Assembly (NCBI GenBank): GCA_963924555.1 | Contig: OZ004581.1 | Coordinates: 3,968,001 to 4,032,000 of the forward strand | DNA length: 64,000 nt | Source: Crambe crambe | Lineage: Eukaryota > Porifera > Demospongiae > Poecilosclerida > Crambeidae | Direction of reading: 5' to 3' | Shown: piece after piece, positions 1 through 11,149 of the stretch | How the letters are laid out: each line of letters starts with the position of its first letter | Numbering within the stretch: the first letter of the stretch is position 1 | The notes under the pieces: generated by a model | The model's database searches: none | What the model saw: the letters and a program-made list of their open reading frames with translations, nothing else | Told to the model about the DNA's origin: nothing | Program-made: the position numbers and the translations under genes

Positions 1-189
1 CAAAATTAGTCAATGGCAATCTTATTATAAACTGTATAGCTAGATCTTCCAGATCAGATTCATTTCGGCTCATACAATATTATGATGAAGTCTCCAATGA
101 ACTACATAGCTACAATACGTGAACTTTAACTTTTGATAGCATCCAGTTGCCTATAATAAAATAGAACATTACATCAAAAAAGATGATGA
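1..189. repeat. Interspersed repeat R1, copy 1
   Basis: No gene is visible. The stretch is nearly the same as 43055-43230, and its middle part also recurs at 32410-32480. In the first two places it sits directly left of a foldback MITE of the same family, so repeat and MITE may form one larger mobile unit. Confidence 0.7.
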
Positions 190-520
190 ACAAGTAAAGG
201 AAAAAATATTTATTCTAAATAAAAAAGAGAAGTAGGGATGGCTGTGTGCGGTTCAAAAAAGTTCAGCAACAAGAGAATGAACTTCAGTCAAGTAACCCCT
301 TACCCATCACCAACTACGAGGTAACTATTCCTACTTCACTCCCTTAAATTATATCTCATCATGTATGGGAGTGAAGTAGGAATAGTTACCTCGTAGTTGG
401 TGATGGGTAAGGGGTTGCTTGACTGAAGTTCACTCTCTTGTTGCTGAACTTTTTTGAACCCCACACAGCCATCCCTACTTCTCTTTTTTATTTAGAATAA
501 ATATTTTTTCCTTTGCTTGT
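190..520. mobile_element. Foldback MITE, family 1 (ACAAGTAAAGG ends)
   Basis: The two halves are near-perfect reverse complements. The left end ACAAGTAAAGGAAAAAATAT is mirrored by a right end finishing in CCTTTGCTTGT, and the centre is a short unpaired loop near 345-370. There is no ORF. The inner arm carries the block GTAGGGATGGCT, which recurs in about twelve elements in this window. Close relatives lie at 43215-43502, 32495-32690 and 6573-6800. No clear target duplication is visible. Confidence 0.85.
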
Positions 521-1670
521 AATATTACAGACATTCATGGAGTCTTCTGCAGAAGTTAACAACAATGTTTATAGAGTGCTCAGTATGCCATGAAATATAA
601 CTGTTGAGTATGTCTATGGGACAAATTTACTAGTGGGTGTGGCTCAGAATATTAAAAAGTTGTATATAATAGCTTGAAGCAACAATTTGGAAACTCATGC
701 ATGCTTCCATTGCACGATTATTTTGCATTGCCCTAATGTACTAAATTGCAAGCTTTTCTTTTGCTCTTCAATTAGTGTTCTTCTAGAGCAGCCATCATGG
801 CTAAATTTGGGATCTTTCTGAAAGCAAGAAAGTAAGACTGTGAAGAATGGGACTCAAATATGAAGAACAGAAGACGAAGCACCATCATTTTACAGTGACG
901 TCTAAATAGCTGTTTACATCTGGTCGTTCATCATCATCAAACGACATATTTCAGAAATGGTTCATAAAAAAAGTTATAATTCATTCAGAAATGACTCCAC
1001 TAAGTCTTCCAACCTAGCTTTCGACCTACAGTGCAGTGCAGTGTTCAGTTGGTGGGTAAAGGGTCACTTATGCAGTGAGGCCGCAAATAGTGATCTTGGT
1101 TATTAAGCTCCATCAAATCAAGCTATTTATACTGTCACCAACGGTTCTCTATCTTGTAGTTAGCTGTGTTAGTTCATAATTATTTCAAGCATAATTATAA
1201 GCTACCATAGTTCTGGTAATTTTCCAACTCTCTGCTCCGTGCACAAAGCTTTTCATGGCTGACTAACAGGCTTCAGCGCCTTTCTACTTTAGTCTAAGCT
1301 CTTAAACCTGTCAAAATTTTGTTTAATGATCATAATTGTGATTTATAAGCTTACAGGAAAAAATTTTGGTTAAATTATGACTCGTTAAACTTCATCCATG
1401 GCTCCATTCCTATGAGGTGTATGAAATGACTTGAAGAATCTGGATCATTTCAGTACAGACTCTTAGAAGTCATTTCAGTACTGCGAAACCAGGTCCACTA
1501 TAACATTTAGCTAGGCCACAGGATAAAAAATTATGAAATTTATAAATGCTATTTTAATAACAATTGTGTGTTGCTTCTGCCAACTTGACTGTCTTGATTT
1601 TAATGCCAGCTAGAAACATGGACTCCACCATACTTTATCACTACCTGCATCATAAAAAAAAAGGAGCTGA
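521..1670. repeat. Duplicated non-coding block (segmental duplication copy A, left part)
   Basis: No gene is seen. About 535-1010 matches 45665-46440. About 1016-1670 matches 49263-49920, in the same order and orientation. The stretch 830-1000 contains dispersed repeat R2 (GAAGAACAGAAGACGAAGCA to CATCATCAAACGACATATTT), also present near 35560-35720 inverted, 42560-42780, 46160-46400 and 47490-47700. Confidence 0.7.
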
Positions 1671-2165
1671 ATAAGTAAAGGTATTTTAAATAAAAAAGAC
1701 GAGTAAGGATGGCTAATACCTATGTAAGGTTCAAAAAAGTTCAGTTACAAGTGAGTCAAAACACCTTACCCGTACCCATCAACAAACTCAAGAACCACAC
1801 CAACTATTACTCAGCTAGCTACAAACTAACTATTCCTACTTCACTCCTAGCCCTCCTCACCCATATCACCTAACTTAAAGCTAACTATTCCTACTTCCCC
1901 CCCCCCCCCATGAGAGGCCGGATAATTATAACACATAGCGGGGGGAGTGAAGTAGGGGTATCAGTTAGCTGTTAAGTTGGGAGATATGGGAGTGGTTATT
2001 AAAATTATGAGGGTTAGGAGTGAAGTAGGAATAGCTAGTATGGTAATAATTGGTGTGGTTCTTGAGTTTGGCGATGGGTACGAGTGACTCACTTGTTGCT
2101 GAACTTTTTTGAATCGTACATATTAGCCATCCCTACTTCTCTTTTTTATTTAAATTTACATTATA
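1671..2165. mobile_element. Foldback MITE, family 1b
   Basis: The long imperfect palindrome starts near AAGTAAAGGTATTTTAAATA and ends in CTTCTCTTTTTTATTTAAAT. Both arms carry GTAGGGATGGCT-like blocks and the paired block TTCCTACTTCACTC / GAGTGAAGTAGGAATAG. A 13-base C run (1897-1909) lies near the loop. The same element sits at the matching place of the duplicated segment (49920-50400), so it was present before the segment duplicated. Confidence 0.8.
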
Positions 2166-2442
2166 AGACCCAGCATGCCTTCAGATCCTTATTCACCAAC
2201 AGATTATTATTTACATTAATTTCATAAAGCTTTCAAGAGTGATGGATACATACCCGAAGTGATTACTCACTTTATGAACCAGCAATGCTGTAAACTAATG
2301 CTACCAGTGAAGGTTATGTACCTTGAGGAGGCTAATAATACTGCCATTCAACAATAACTAAAACTTACTGGAATTGATTTTTAACTATCACAGAGAGCAT
2401 GCATACTGGTTCTGATGTTTTGCAATAATTTCATTGCTATAT

Positions 2443-2745
2443 ATATGAAAGGAAAAATTTTTATGCTAAATAAGAAGGCCATGTAGGGTTAGTCTGTACT
2501 TTAACAGTTTCCGTCAACAAGAATCAAAATTATGCTGCCTTCAATAATAATCCCTACATCACTGCCTCCCACCAAGCTGCTTTAATTGTTCATGTCAGTG
2601 TTCTGCTTGGTTTAGGCAGTGATGTAAGGATTATTATTGAAGGCAGCATAATTTTGATTTTTGTTGACAGAAACTGTTAAAATACAGACTAACCCTAACC
2701 CTACATGGCCTTTTTATTTAGCATAAATTTTTTCCTTTCACTTGT
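2443..2745. mobile_element. Foldback MITE, family 2
   Basis: The arms pair around a centre near 2575-2610, with AATTATGCTGCCTTCAATAA on the left and its complement on the right. The ends resemble GAAAGGAAAAATTTTTATGC and GCATAAATTTTTTCCTTTC. A relative is at 17848-18146. The element is absent from the matching place of duplicate copy B (near 50670), so it was inserted after the duplication or lost there. Confidence 0.8.
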
Positions 2746-3020
2746 TTGTTTAAATTTTGTTTTTAAGTAAAAATTGATTAATACCTGGTTGGCACACACG
2801 TACGTGCACGTGATAGTGACAGGTACGCGCGCATGACAAATGATGTCATTTTTAAATGGCTGACATAGTTATAATGAAAAGTCGTTTGATATGAGTGATC
2901 ATTTTGAAGGGAAACTGTGGATATAACGATGGTAAAAGCACATTATGTGGTTATAACTGCACAAGTTGATATGAGTTTCATTGTCGTGTGTGAAAGGATC
3001 ATGGAGTTACAGCTGTCAAA

Positions 3021-3051
<31 letters not shown>

Positions 3052-3300
3052 GAATCATAAAAATTTTAGATTTAGACAGCGGCTGGTGCCGATTGTTGAC
3101 ACTGTTCTGGAGGAGTTTGAGCGGTCATATCATCTTCTGCATTTTTTTCCGGATGTAAGAAGTTTAGTTGAACCTGTAGCAAGAATAGAAGAGATACAGA
3201 GAGTCTAGTTTGTATTATTCTAATAAGAGAAGCCATGCCCATTCCGTACTAACCCTACATAGAGAGTGCTACCACACTCTCTGATGAGAGTGGGAAAAAA
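2746..3300. other. Non-coding stretch specific to duplicate copy A
   Basis: There is no recognisable gene. It holds a GAT microsatellite and a short hairpin, AGAGAGTGCTACCACACTCTCT, at about 3261-3282. Together with the MITE on its left it forms an insertion of roughly 840 bases relative to copy B near 50690. Confidence 0.5.
3020..3050. repeat. (GAT)n microsatellite
   Basis: About ten uninterrupted GAT units. Confidence 0.9.
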
Positions 3301-4288
3301 ATTTTTAAAAAAGATGTAGCTACATAGGATAACTATACTATCAATGTTGCCAAGTTGATTCTTTACATCTGATCAATGTCTTTCCCTACATGATCAAACC
3401 GCTGGAAGGATGGCTTGATATCTTATACAGTGTTATGTACAATCATTCAGTGTCCTGAAACTTTCTGATGGAGCTGCTTAACTCTTACTCCACCCATCCA
3501 GCGGCTTGATGTAGGGAAGAACATTGATTCCTTGAAATTGAAATCTAGACAGAGCCTAGCTATAGCTAATAACCTGAGCATGTGTTGGCAGTGCTTTAGT
3601 CAGTTCTTTATAGCTAGCTAAAAGCCTACATAACAAACTCAAAGCAGCATGTTCATTGTTGTAGACTTGAGAATTGTAAGGTGTGGCAATGGCAGTTGGA
3701 AATTATAGCTCAATAACTTCGGGCCAGCATCCTCAGAATTGGCAGTTTTTTTGCCATAATTAGAACAGAAAAGTCTAAGGAAAGCTAGTATAATCATATT
3801 TTGTGGGGCTGCATTATTTCTGACATTTATGCCATGCTGTTGCTATATTGTGTACTGGCACTGGTGCTGTAGCCACAACATATAGTGTATCCAGACTAGC
3901 TGCATGTTGTGGCAATTTACTAAGTACATAATATGTAGGTACTCAATAATAAGTAAGTGCATTACAGCTCAATAATAAGTCCCTGCTATAGTACTTGCTA
4001 TAGTAATGACACAATGATACTGCATTTTGTTGTTGTTGGGAATTTTGTCTGGCAGGGGATTTGTAGGTAGAGTAAAAGAATAAGTAGATAGGACACAAGA
4101 AATTATAGACAAAACTCAAGATCTACTGGCACACAACTGAAAAAATCAGCATCATAATTATAGTTGTGTGTGCACATGAATAATCAGCACTACATCTTGT
4201 GACTTCCAACCTCTTAAGACTTAGTCTCTGGCATACATATACTACAGATTCAAGGATTTTATTTATGTACTCTCAATATCTTTCACAG
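3301..4288. repeat. Duplicated non-coding block (intron of upstream LRR gene)
   Basis: No coding sequence is seen. About 3300-3540 matches 50700-50960, and 3480-4160 matches 52840-53500. It precedes an LRR exon and probably lies in the intron of the upstream gene. Confidence 0.6.
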
Positions 4289-4372
4289 CCTTAGTTGGAA
4301 CGAGATTGGATTTGAAGGAGTTAGATCTCTATTTGGAGCCTTGGAGAGTATGACCAGTCTTCAGTATTTAGG
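4289..4372 (+). CDS. LRR exon of an upstream NLR-like gene (gene A, penultimate exon)
   Basis: The exon is 84 bases, flanked by acceptor TTTCACAG and donor GG|GTGAGTTG, with phase-2 introns on both sides. It encodes one 28-residue leucine-rich repeat of the ribonuclease-inhibitor type (core LSWNEIGFEGVRSLFGALES, ending TSLQYL). This is the exon pattern of the LRR exons of the main gene at 39010, 44967 and 52266. It joins in phase to the terminal exon at 4697. The rest of gene A lies left of the window or is lost. LRRs of NLR proteins usually sense ligand or keep the receptor inactive; the role here is inferred from the family. Confidence 0.75.
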
Positions 4373-4696
4373 GTGAGTTGCTATGTACATCTAGAACATC
4401 AATAGGAGAATGATTAAGGAGGGGATGAAACAAAATAAGGGTGTGGTCTGAAACTCAAATTAGGTCAGAGTCCACATCACATTTTCCCAGGCTACTTTAT
4501 AAAGAGAGGCCTATCACCATTCATTTATGACCACTGCTTTCAGTGTGCTGCCACCCTCACTCAGCTATAATCTGATCAGTGGAATAAATATCTTCACTCT
4601 GCTGCAAAATAAGGAGCAATCCTTTATTGAGAGATTATAGTCTGTATTTTAGGTGTCTTAACATTATATTCACTTACTTTTAATCTTCATTAACAG

Positions 4697-4775
4697 CTTA
4701 CAAGGAAATGGCTTTAGTAGGGAAGAAGCAGATGAGATTCGTAGTTGGAGCTGGCCAAATACTCCTACACTATAG
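4697..4775 (+). CDS. Terminal LRR exon of upstream NLR-like gene A
   Basis: The acceptor is CATTAACAG. The exon reads a last partial LRR (LQGNGFSREEADEIRSW, then SWPNTPTL) and ends with TAG at 4773-4775. It matches the terminal exon of the main gene at 53851-53935. It completes the codon left by the phase-2 donor at 4372. Gene A is therefore a partial paralogue of the main gene, of which only the C-terminus is in the window. Confidence 0.7.
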
Positions 4776-4828
4776 ATATTGTAAGTTGAGTTGATGACAA
4801 TACTAGGGTATGTTCATATAACATATTC

Positions 4829-5143
4829 AATTGGCGAACGAACCTTTTTATGAAAATTTCAACTTCTTAGGCTAAGATATTGCTGTCAGGATCCATGAAG
4901 TTGTGGTGGCAGCTGCATACATAGGAGGCTGTATAAATCCTTTCCATATATGCAAGCTGTTAGAAACCCAATCAGTATAATCCACCTAGTGCCTCTATGA
5001 CAAAATGCTATAGAAAGCAATTTTAAGCTCGTTGTGAACGTATTAATTTGTGGGGTCAAAGGTCGAAATGAATATATGCACATGCATATTAAATACAGAA
5101 ATCTCAATTTGTATGAATAGGGGGCTTGCTTCGCTCGCCAATT
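4829..5143. mobile_element. Small TIR element, AATTGGCGAGCGAAGC family
   Basis: The ends are inverted: AATTGGCGAACGAACC on the left and GGCTTGCTTCGCTCGCCAATT on the right. The interior has no ORF of note. The same element is at 53981-54299 in the duplicate segment. Similar GGCGAGCGAGCGAAG sequence also precedes both SAEQRAARL-type relics (near 31444 and 49170). Confidence 0.6.
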
Positions 5144-6240
5144 ATTTCAATGCATAAAATTAATTATAGTATCAAGAATTCAGCAAACTGATTGGTCAGT
5201 TTCTATTATGTAATCTCCAAATTATAATAATCATCATAAGCACGCACCCAACCCGGGTTGAGATTTAATCCAGATTCCAACCCACCTAATTGATGTGGGT
5301 TAGGCTACCCAGATCGTGGCACCGTTCATACTCAAAGCGAATCTGGGTCAAATCCGGTTTAGAACCCCTGTGTAAACAGAGCTCATGTCCCCTGAACCAT
5401 GATGATTCATATTTTGTTCCTACTATCACAGCACAAAGCACTTTGCCACCTGGGAGGGTTATATAATCATAGTCTCGTGTAACCAGACACTTTCCCGCTT
5501 CTTCCTGCAAGGACCAAAAGGGTGTGACACAACTTGTGTAGAGTGTTTTATTTGAGCTACGTAGGATGCAGCTGTGGTTGATGAAAAATGTGACCAGCCT
5601 CTTAGAATTTCTGCTAAGGATCGCATGATTATGTTTTAATAAGATTTGTTGACCCACAGCCACTTCAGCATCCAGTGGCACCCAAAACAAACACTCTACA
5701 TACATGTAAGTGTACCATGCAAACCCTTTGTAGGAAAACTGGTTGCAAAGACTAGGGGGTCTCCCCCTCAGAATTTTTTTTGAATTTAGGTATTCTGATC
5801 CTGATGCTATTTAGAGGAAATAATGTCTTAGTAGATTGTTGCTAAAATAAAATCAAGTGCTGAAACTATCACTTAACAGTCGGGACAAATATTACTTTTT
5901 TGCTGCATTTTCATGTGGCAAGAGAGTGAAGTAATATAGTTACATTCATGATTGTCGTGTGACTATGACACATGTACATAACATGTTACATCATTGCCAA
6001 GTGTTCTGTACAATATATATTATTATTTTGTCATACAGGTGATGATGGGACTCTTACCATGCATTGATAGATACATTTCACTTTAGCTGTTCATAATTAT
6101 TGTTGTGTTAACTTAGTGAAGCACTACATGCACACACACTAATTATTACTATACCTAGCAACTTACAAACAATACAACTAGCTATTTAAATTTGGTTCTT
6201 ATTGTCAAAAAAAGTTTAGCCTGTATGACTGTGTTATCAC
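5144..6240. repeat. Duplicated non-coding block, copy A right part
   Basis: No gene is recognised. The stretch matches 54300-55440 of copy B at high identity. Confidence 0.6.
5238..5383. mobile_element. Small foldback element (AACCCGGGTT type), left end truncated
   Basis: AACCCGGGTTGAGATTTAAT on the left pairs with a right arm ending TAGAACCCCTGTGTAAAC. The copy at 54397-54556 keeps both ends (CCGTGTTTACAC and GTGTAAACGGAGCT). The left terminus is missing here. Confidence 0.6.
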
Positions 6241-6485
6241 TATGAATTTGAAATGTGATGGCGCGGTTTCATTCGGCCCTTGCAAGAATAATAATAGTTA
6301 TTACACAAGATATGGTACATTAAATGGAGGCATTCATTAAGTACAATTGTTCATAGCAGGTCCCTGTATTTGTCCTAGTCCCACACTGCCTCTCACGCTC
6401 AACCAGCTGCTCTGGGGTTGGAGTACTAAGGTCTAAGGGCATTATCACAATAGGGATATCTATAGTCCTACAAAATCAGAGAGCA
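6241..6485 (-). pseudogene. Minus-strand exon-like block, broken copy
   Basis: On the minus strand this stretch matches the 75-codon ORF at 55480-55707 (with PTPEQLVERERQCGTRTNTG). Here a CAA codon has become TAA and the 5' portion differs, so the frame is broken. The product is not recognised: it is Cys-containing, with a hydrophobic C-terminal stretch in the intact copy. It could also be non-coding repeat sequence that happens to be open. Confidence 0.3.
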
Positions 6486-6572
6486 CTCTCTAGAGCAGCT
6501 GCATGGGGAGGGTTCACATGCTTTTGTATGTATAAAGTTGTACTAAAGCCTCAAAAAATTATTCTAAATATC

Positions 6573-6800
6573 TTTTAAAAGCAAGTAGGGATAGCTAACA
6601 TGTATGGTTCAAAAATTTTAGCAACAAGAGAGTCAAGTAACCCCTTACCCGTACCCAGCACCAAATTCTCAAGAACCACATTAATATTCCCAAACTACAC
6701 GCTAACAATTCCTACTTCATTCCCTTTATCTCATCCTGGCCCATCATGTGAGTGAAGTAGGAATAGTTAGTGTGTAGTTTGGTAATACTGGTGTGAAACA
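6573..6800. mobile_element. Foldback MITE, family 1, right side truncated
   Basis: It carries AGTAGGGATAGCT, the arm AACAATTCCTACTTCA and its complement TGAAGTAGGAATAGTTAG, but the outer right arm is missing after about 6800. Confidence 0.6.
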
Positions 6801-6929
6801 TGTTGGTATATATCATGACTTATAGATTGCAGAAAACACCAAATGTTAATAATATTGGTATGGGGTTATAAACCCAAATTTGCTGACAATGTCAGATTTG
6901 GTTGAGAGCAATTATTATTTATCTTCTAG

Positions 6930-7082
6930 CTGTGAGTTGTGGTACTTGGTTGTCACATCAGTAGTTGGAATTCTTGCATCTATTTTTTCTCTGTTGGTGC
7001 TTTGAGGTACAAGTATAGAAAACAAAAAGAAGATCCATTTTCACAGGCTGATATTGAGGACATCATAACTAGGAATATATAA
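6930..7082 (+). pseudogene. Transmembrane receptor tail fragment with a frameshift
   Basis: After a possible acceptor (ATCTTCTAG) the frame reads CELWYLVVTSVVGILASIFS and then LLVL, a good transmembrane helix. A one-base shift near 7006 then opens a basic stop-transfer and short tail (RYKYRKQKEDPFSQADIEDI, then ITRNI) ending in TAA at 7080-7082. The hydrophobic helix followed by a charged tail looks like the C-terminus of a type I receptor. The shift could also mark an unrecognised splice. No family can be assigned. Confidence 0.35.
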
Positions 7083-7230
7083 TAGTTAGACAACGAGACC
7101 GAGGGATCTACCGTCTGTATAAACCCAAAGGCCCTGGGCTGTAGTGTCCCGAGTGTAGCGAAGCTGCCTCGGAGAACCTTGGTGTTCTGCGTGGGGCATT
7201 TGCAAGGCCCAAGAACCTGTTGAACAAGCT

Positions 7231-7503
7231 ATGGAACTAGAAACTAAGCATGGTCTGCAGTCAGAGTCTAGTGATGATAACATTTATTCAGAGTTGAAGT
7301 CTTTACTGCAAAATTCTGGCCCTCTACCTCACTTGAGCTCCATCCCTGGCCCTGCTCACTCCAGCTCCACTCCCGCCCCTCTACCTCACTCCAGCACCAC
7401 CCCCGCCCCTCTACCTCACTCCAGCTCCACCCCTCTAACCCCCATGCAAGCTAAGCCACCTGCATGCAAGAAGCAGCGACAATTTAGAGTGACAGAGAGG
7501 TAG
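7231..7503 (+). CDS. Pro/Ser-rich ORF with internal repeats, possible cytoplasmic tail
   Basis: The ORF has 90 codons. An acidic N-terminal part contains NIYSELKSLL, a YxxL-type motif. Three to four units like PAPLPHSSSTP follow, then a basic C-terminus. The frame is open upstream of the ATG (PVEQA), so it may be an internal or last exon. It follows a transmembrane-tail fragment at 6930-7082 and could belong to the same receptor gene. The product is unknown, and it may not be expressed. Confidence 0.3.
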   Translation: MELETKHGLQSESSDDNIYSELKSLLQNSGPLPHLSSIPGPAHSSSTPAPLPHSSTTPAPLPHSSSTPLTPMQAKPPACKKQRQFRVTER

Positions 7504-8091
7504 AAGATGCTAGGGCATTTGGAATCCCAGAAAACACACGATCTTTGTCACATCATGATATGCTATTGATATACTATTGATGATGCTATTGATGATGCTA
7601 TTATATTGTACATTTTTAATCTTTGTCACCCAGCAATGCTATTATGCCTCAGGTACGGGGTGAATATATGTAGACTTACCTATGCCCTGAGAGGAGGTAA
7701 GTCTATATGTAGACACCTCCCAGTAAATAAGTGAACTGGTTTACCTCTAACTGACCAATCAGATTGCAGGAATCAATCAAGCCATGTTCTAACGAACATG
7801 TAACACTTTCACTTTCATGTGTGTGTTATTATCATTTTCTGCATGGCACAGAAATGTAATTGGGACCTTTGTTATTTACTTGCATTGTTTATAGAATCAA
7901 GCTGGAAGTGAAAGTCTCTTGAATAATGCAGAACAATAAAATGTTGCTGCACTGATGAATAGAAACATTACAACTGATATTCAGGACAATACTATTACTA
8001 GAGAAAAAGCTTTTTCAGACTGGAGGGGGTAAATAACCGATTAGCTTTCAAAATGCCCTTTGTGATAAAGATCCTCTTTATTTGTGTCTAC
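7504..8091. other. Intergenic, no gene seen
   Basis: A weak hairpin (TAGACTTACCT with AGGTAAGTCTA) lies at about 7668-7702. Nothing else is recognisable. Confidence 0.5.
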
Positions 8092-8364
8092 TTAGGAAGG
8101 AGAGTCCCATTTTGGCTCACGTACAACTTGGGTGAATACCATCAACTCTCTTATGGCATCAGCTGCACCAACAAGCAATGTACAAATCACAGTATACTGT
8201 GCAAAGGTTAAAAAAAAGAAGCTGGAGTGAGTATATAACAGCGCCACAAAAAACCAGCAGCTTATCAGACCATAACTAATGACCACCACAAACTCATGAG
8301 TAAAATTTGAAAATCCTTCCAGCTCCAGCTCTGATCCCAGTTCATGTACTCCTCTTTCTAGCAC
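8092..8364 (-). CDS. Hypothetical ORF with two hydrophobic segments
   Basis: The ORF has 90 codons and two hydrophobic stretches (VVISYGLISCWFFVALLY and YTVICTLLVGA). A splice-acceptor-like TTTAACCTTTGCACAG lies between them on the minus strand, so it could be two exons. No family is recognised, and it may be a chance ORF. Confidence 0.2.
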   Translation of the reverse strand: MLERGVHELGSELELEGFSNFTHEFVVVISYGLISCWFFVALLYTHSSFFFLTFAQYTVICTLLVGAADAIRELMVFTQVVREPKWDSPS

Positions 8365-10081
8365 GAGCTCTCATCCCAGTCCATGCACTTCCAGATACAA
8401 GTGAAATTGCACTCTCATGCATGTGCAAATCCCAGTACTCAGTACTAATCAAAGTACTACTAATCAAAGTGATGCCAGGGGCCAGTATTTAATTTCAGTA
8501 ACTCTACTAGCTATAGCTATGTTGTTCTTTGGCACATCGATACAAACACACTGAACTTTATTCATGCCTGTGATCATCGATAGTTGGAGGGAGGTGAGAA
8601 GACTCTGTCTGTGGAGAAAACTGGCTAGAGACTGAGCCAAATTATAAGTTTGAATGCAATGATTATTGCTATCAATAGCTAGCAGGTATATAGTAGAGAT
8701 AAATTAGTCTGAATCTATATCATAACTCTAAGATGATGTTATTCGCATCCGAGATCTTCATGAGCAGGTTGCAAAGTCTTACCCATACATGCACACCATG
8801 TTGGTAACAAAGAAATGCTGAAGCATAGTGTGAATCGATAATGAGTATTTCGAAATTATCTTGACTGAATTATTAATTTTTTTGCCTCCTGGCAAAGCCA
8901 CAGTTTGATCGTTTAGGCCAAAGCTGTTGAATAGAAGGATCAAGTGTGTTACTTGCACCAAGGTTGCGTGAATAGAGAGGACTCTTTCAGTCAGCAATTA
9001 AAGAAAAGCCTGGAAGAGGAGATTAATCTATAACTTAAGGTAGGTGTAGGTATTATGAGTCAGTCTCTATTATGGGTTCACCACTTGCTAAGAATCTAGC
9101 TACAAGAGTTGATACGAAAACTTAATAATAAAATCATTGCAAAAATTAATGCCTCATTCATGTATAATCATAAATAAGTGACCAATCTGAATAAAAAAAG
9201 CGCAGGGAAGCAAAGATGGAGTAAAAAATAAATATTAAGGTTATTTTATCAATTCTTAGAGACAGAAATCAAGCCAGCGACTCATAATTCATACTTTTGA
9301 CTTATAATACTTCTGGAGTATGTCATGTAAGATCATGACTCCTATCTACAAAATGAAATTTTTTAGTTCTACATATTAATATCTGGAGCAATTTTCAGCA
9401 GTCCATTTCCAAGAAAAGGGCAACAATACCTTAATACCCACATCTACCCTAGCACGTGCACGCGCACGTACTTGCAAGAAACATGCCCCGCCCCATCGAT
9501 TCTTGCAGTCGTGCACGTGTCAGACAAGCGAATCTCTAGACTGTGTTATACCGTCTTTACTGTCACCCAGGGTGTTGTAACGATTGATTGGTCAAAAAGC
9601 AGAACTAAACCGTTGGATTGACAAATTCACTACCTTGCTGGTAAGTGTACTAGACCAATGCAGGGCATTTAGGGCATTGTGCAGATAACTGTGTGATGCA
9701 TGTTCCCTTAGCAGGGATAAAAGAGTGAGATGTGTGATTGGGGCTAGTGAGTTAGTGTAGAAAAGTTTCATTATTAATCAGAGAGTGCTAGCAAGTAGAG
9801 ATGGCAGGTCAAAGGCCGTATAAGTTAAAAACTCTTCTTTCTCTTCTACCCTTACTCTACAGGTTCTCAGAAGGCTACAATGAATCATTACATCTACACA
9901 AAAGAGAGAAGAATGTTCAAAAATCTAAAATTCATTCGCTAACAAGAAAAAACTATCTAAAATTGACTTTTGTTGTTTCTTTATAATAATAATAAGGATT
10001 TTTTCCTTTAATTATAGAGTCAAAGTGGACACCTACTAGCTACTGGCTAATGCTAAGGCTGCCTATATGAAAACATGAATC
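8365..10081. other. Intergenic, no gene seen
   Basis: No supported coding region is visible. A cluster of CACGTGCACGCGCACGTAC-like alternating sequence lies at 9450-9475, with TCGTGCACGTGTC near 9510. The open stretch 9801-9986 has no recognisable features. Confidence 0.5.
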
Positions 10082-10085
10082 TTAA

Positions 10086-10760
10086 GGTGGCAGGTATGCA
10101 TTTGCTCATGAATAATTCATGAGTTAATGAGGCGAGTAGTTGCACCGATTATGAGATGCTACAGTTGAAAACTACAGTTTCATACTGACTAGCACTTCCT
10201 ACTCTACAACTGAGGGCAAATCAGACACTCGAGAACACTACTGTTGCAGAGAAACTCAACTGCTAAGCAGCCATACTTCGATCGATTTTTTAACGTCAAT
10301 TTTCTCGAACTACAGACTTGTGTTGACTGTCTTCTGTGCTTATTCCAGTTGTATAAACCAAGATGCAGGGCGGCACGGAGAGATTTTAGCCAGAAAAGCC
10401 AACACTCCTGAATTTTGATTGCTTTTAGCAGTCGATCGAACAATCGATGGGCCATAGCTCTCGCATACAGTGGCTTCTTTTCAAAATCTCTCCGTCTGGC
10501 CCTGCCCACTGGTTCATACAAAATACGGTCAGCACATGACTGCAGTTTGAGAAAATTGACATCAAAAAATCGATCGAGGTATGGCTGCTTAGTGGTTGAG
10601 TTTCTCTGCAACAGTAGTGGTCTCAAGTGTCTGGTCTGCCCTCAGTTGTAGAGTTAGTCAGTATGAAACTGTAGTTTTCAACTGTAGCATCTCATAGTCA
10701 GTCCAACTATTCACCTCATTAACTCATGAATTATTCATGAGCAAACACATACCCGCCACC
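10086..10760. mobile_element. TTAA-flanked foldback element (piggyBac-like MITE), copy 1
   Basis: The 675-bp palindromic element has ends GGTGGCAGGTATGCATTTGC and a right end whose complement is GGTGGCGGGTATGTGTTTGC. TTAA lies on both sides (10082-10085 and 10761-10764). Inside the ends both arms carry TCATGAATAATTCATGA. The arms are long and mutually complementary, so both strands show similar spurious ORFs. TTAA duplication is the hallmark of the piggyBac superfamily. No transposase is encoded. A disrupted relative is at 33285-34513. Confidence 0.8.
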
Positions 10761-11149
10761 TTAAACAAAACAAAAACAAAACATAATAGCACTATTGTGG
10801 TGAACATTTAAAAAGTTGTAGTTTCAAGTGTTTCTTAAAAGCCTGGTGAGATATTAGGCTCACAATTTCATCTGGGACTTTTGTTCTAGAGGGGGATGGT
10901 GCTTATAAAGTAGGAGCCACGATGATAGTTTGTTCTCATTCGAGGGAGAAATATTGGTGAGGAGTTAACATGATGAATTACTGCCAAGTGAAAACACTTG
11001 GCGGTATTAGTGAAGGATTCACCTGCATAGGCAGAGCTTCAGCAAGCTCCTGTACCCGCTCCAATTTGCAATGGCACCTCATTTATTCAGAACCTCCAAC
11101 TGCATAACAATAATAATGCTAGCCCATAATATTAAACAACACACAATAT

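Noticed and set aside
5286..5705. 139-codon minus-strand ORF
   Set aside because: It lies over a small foldback element and duplicated non-coding sequence, and the copy near 54450-54900 does not keep the frame.
10204..10651. Overlapping 140- and 78-codon ORFs on opposite strands
   Set aside because: They mirror each other because the foldback element is palindromic. There is no domain.
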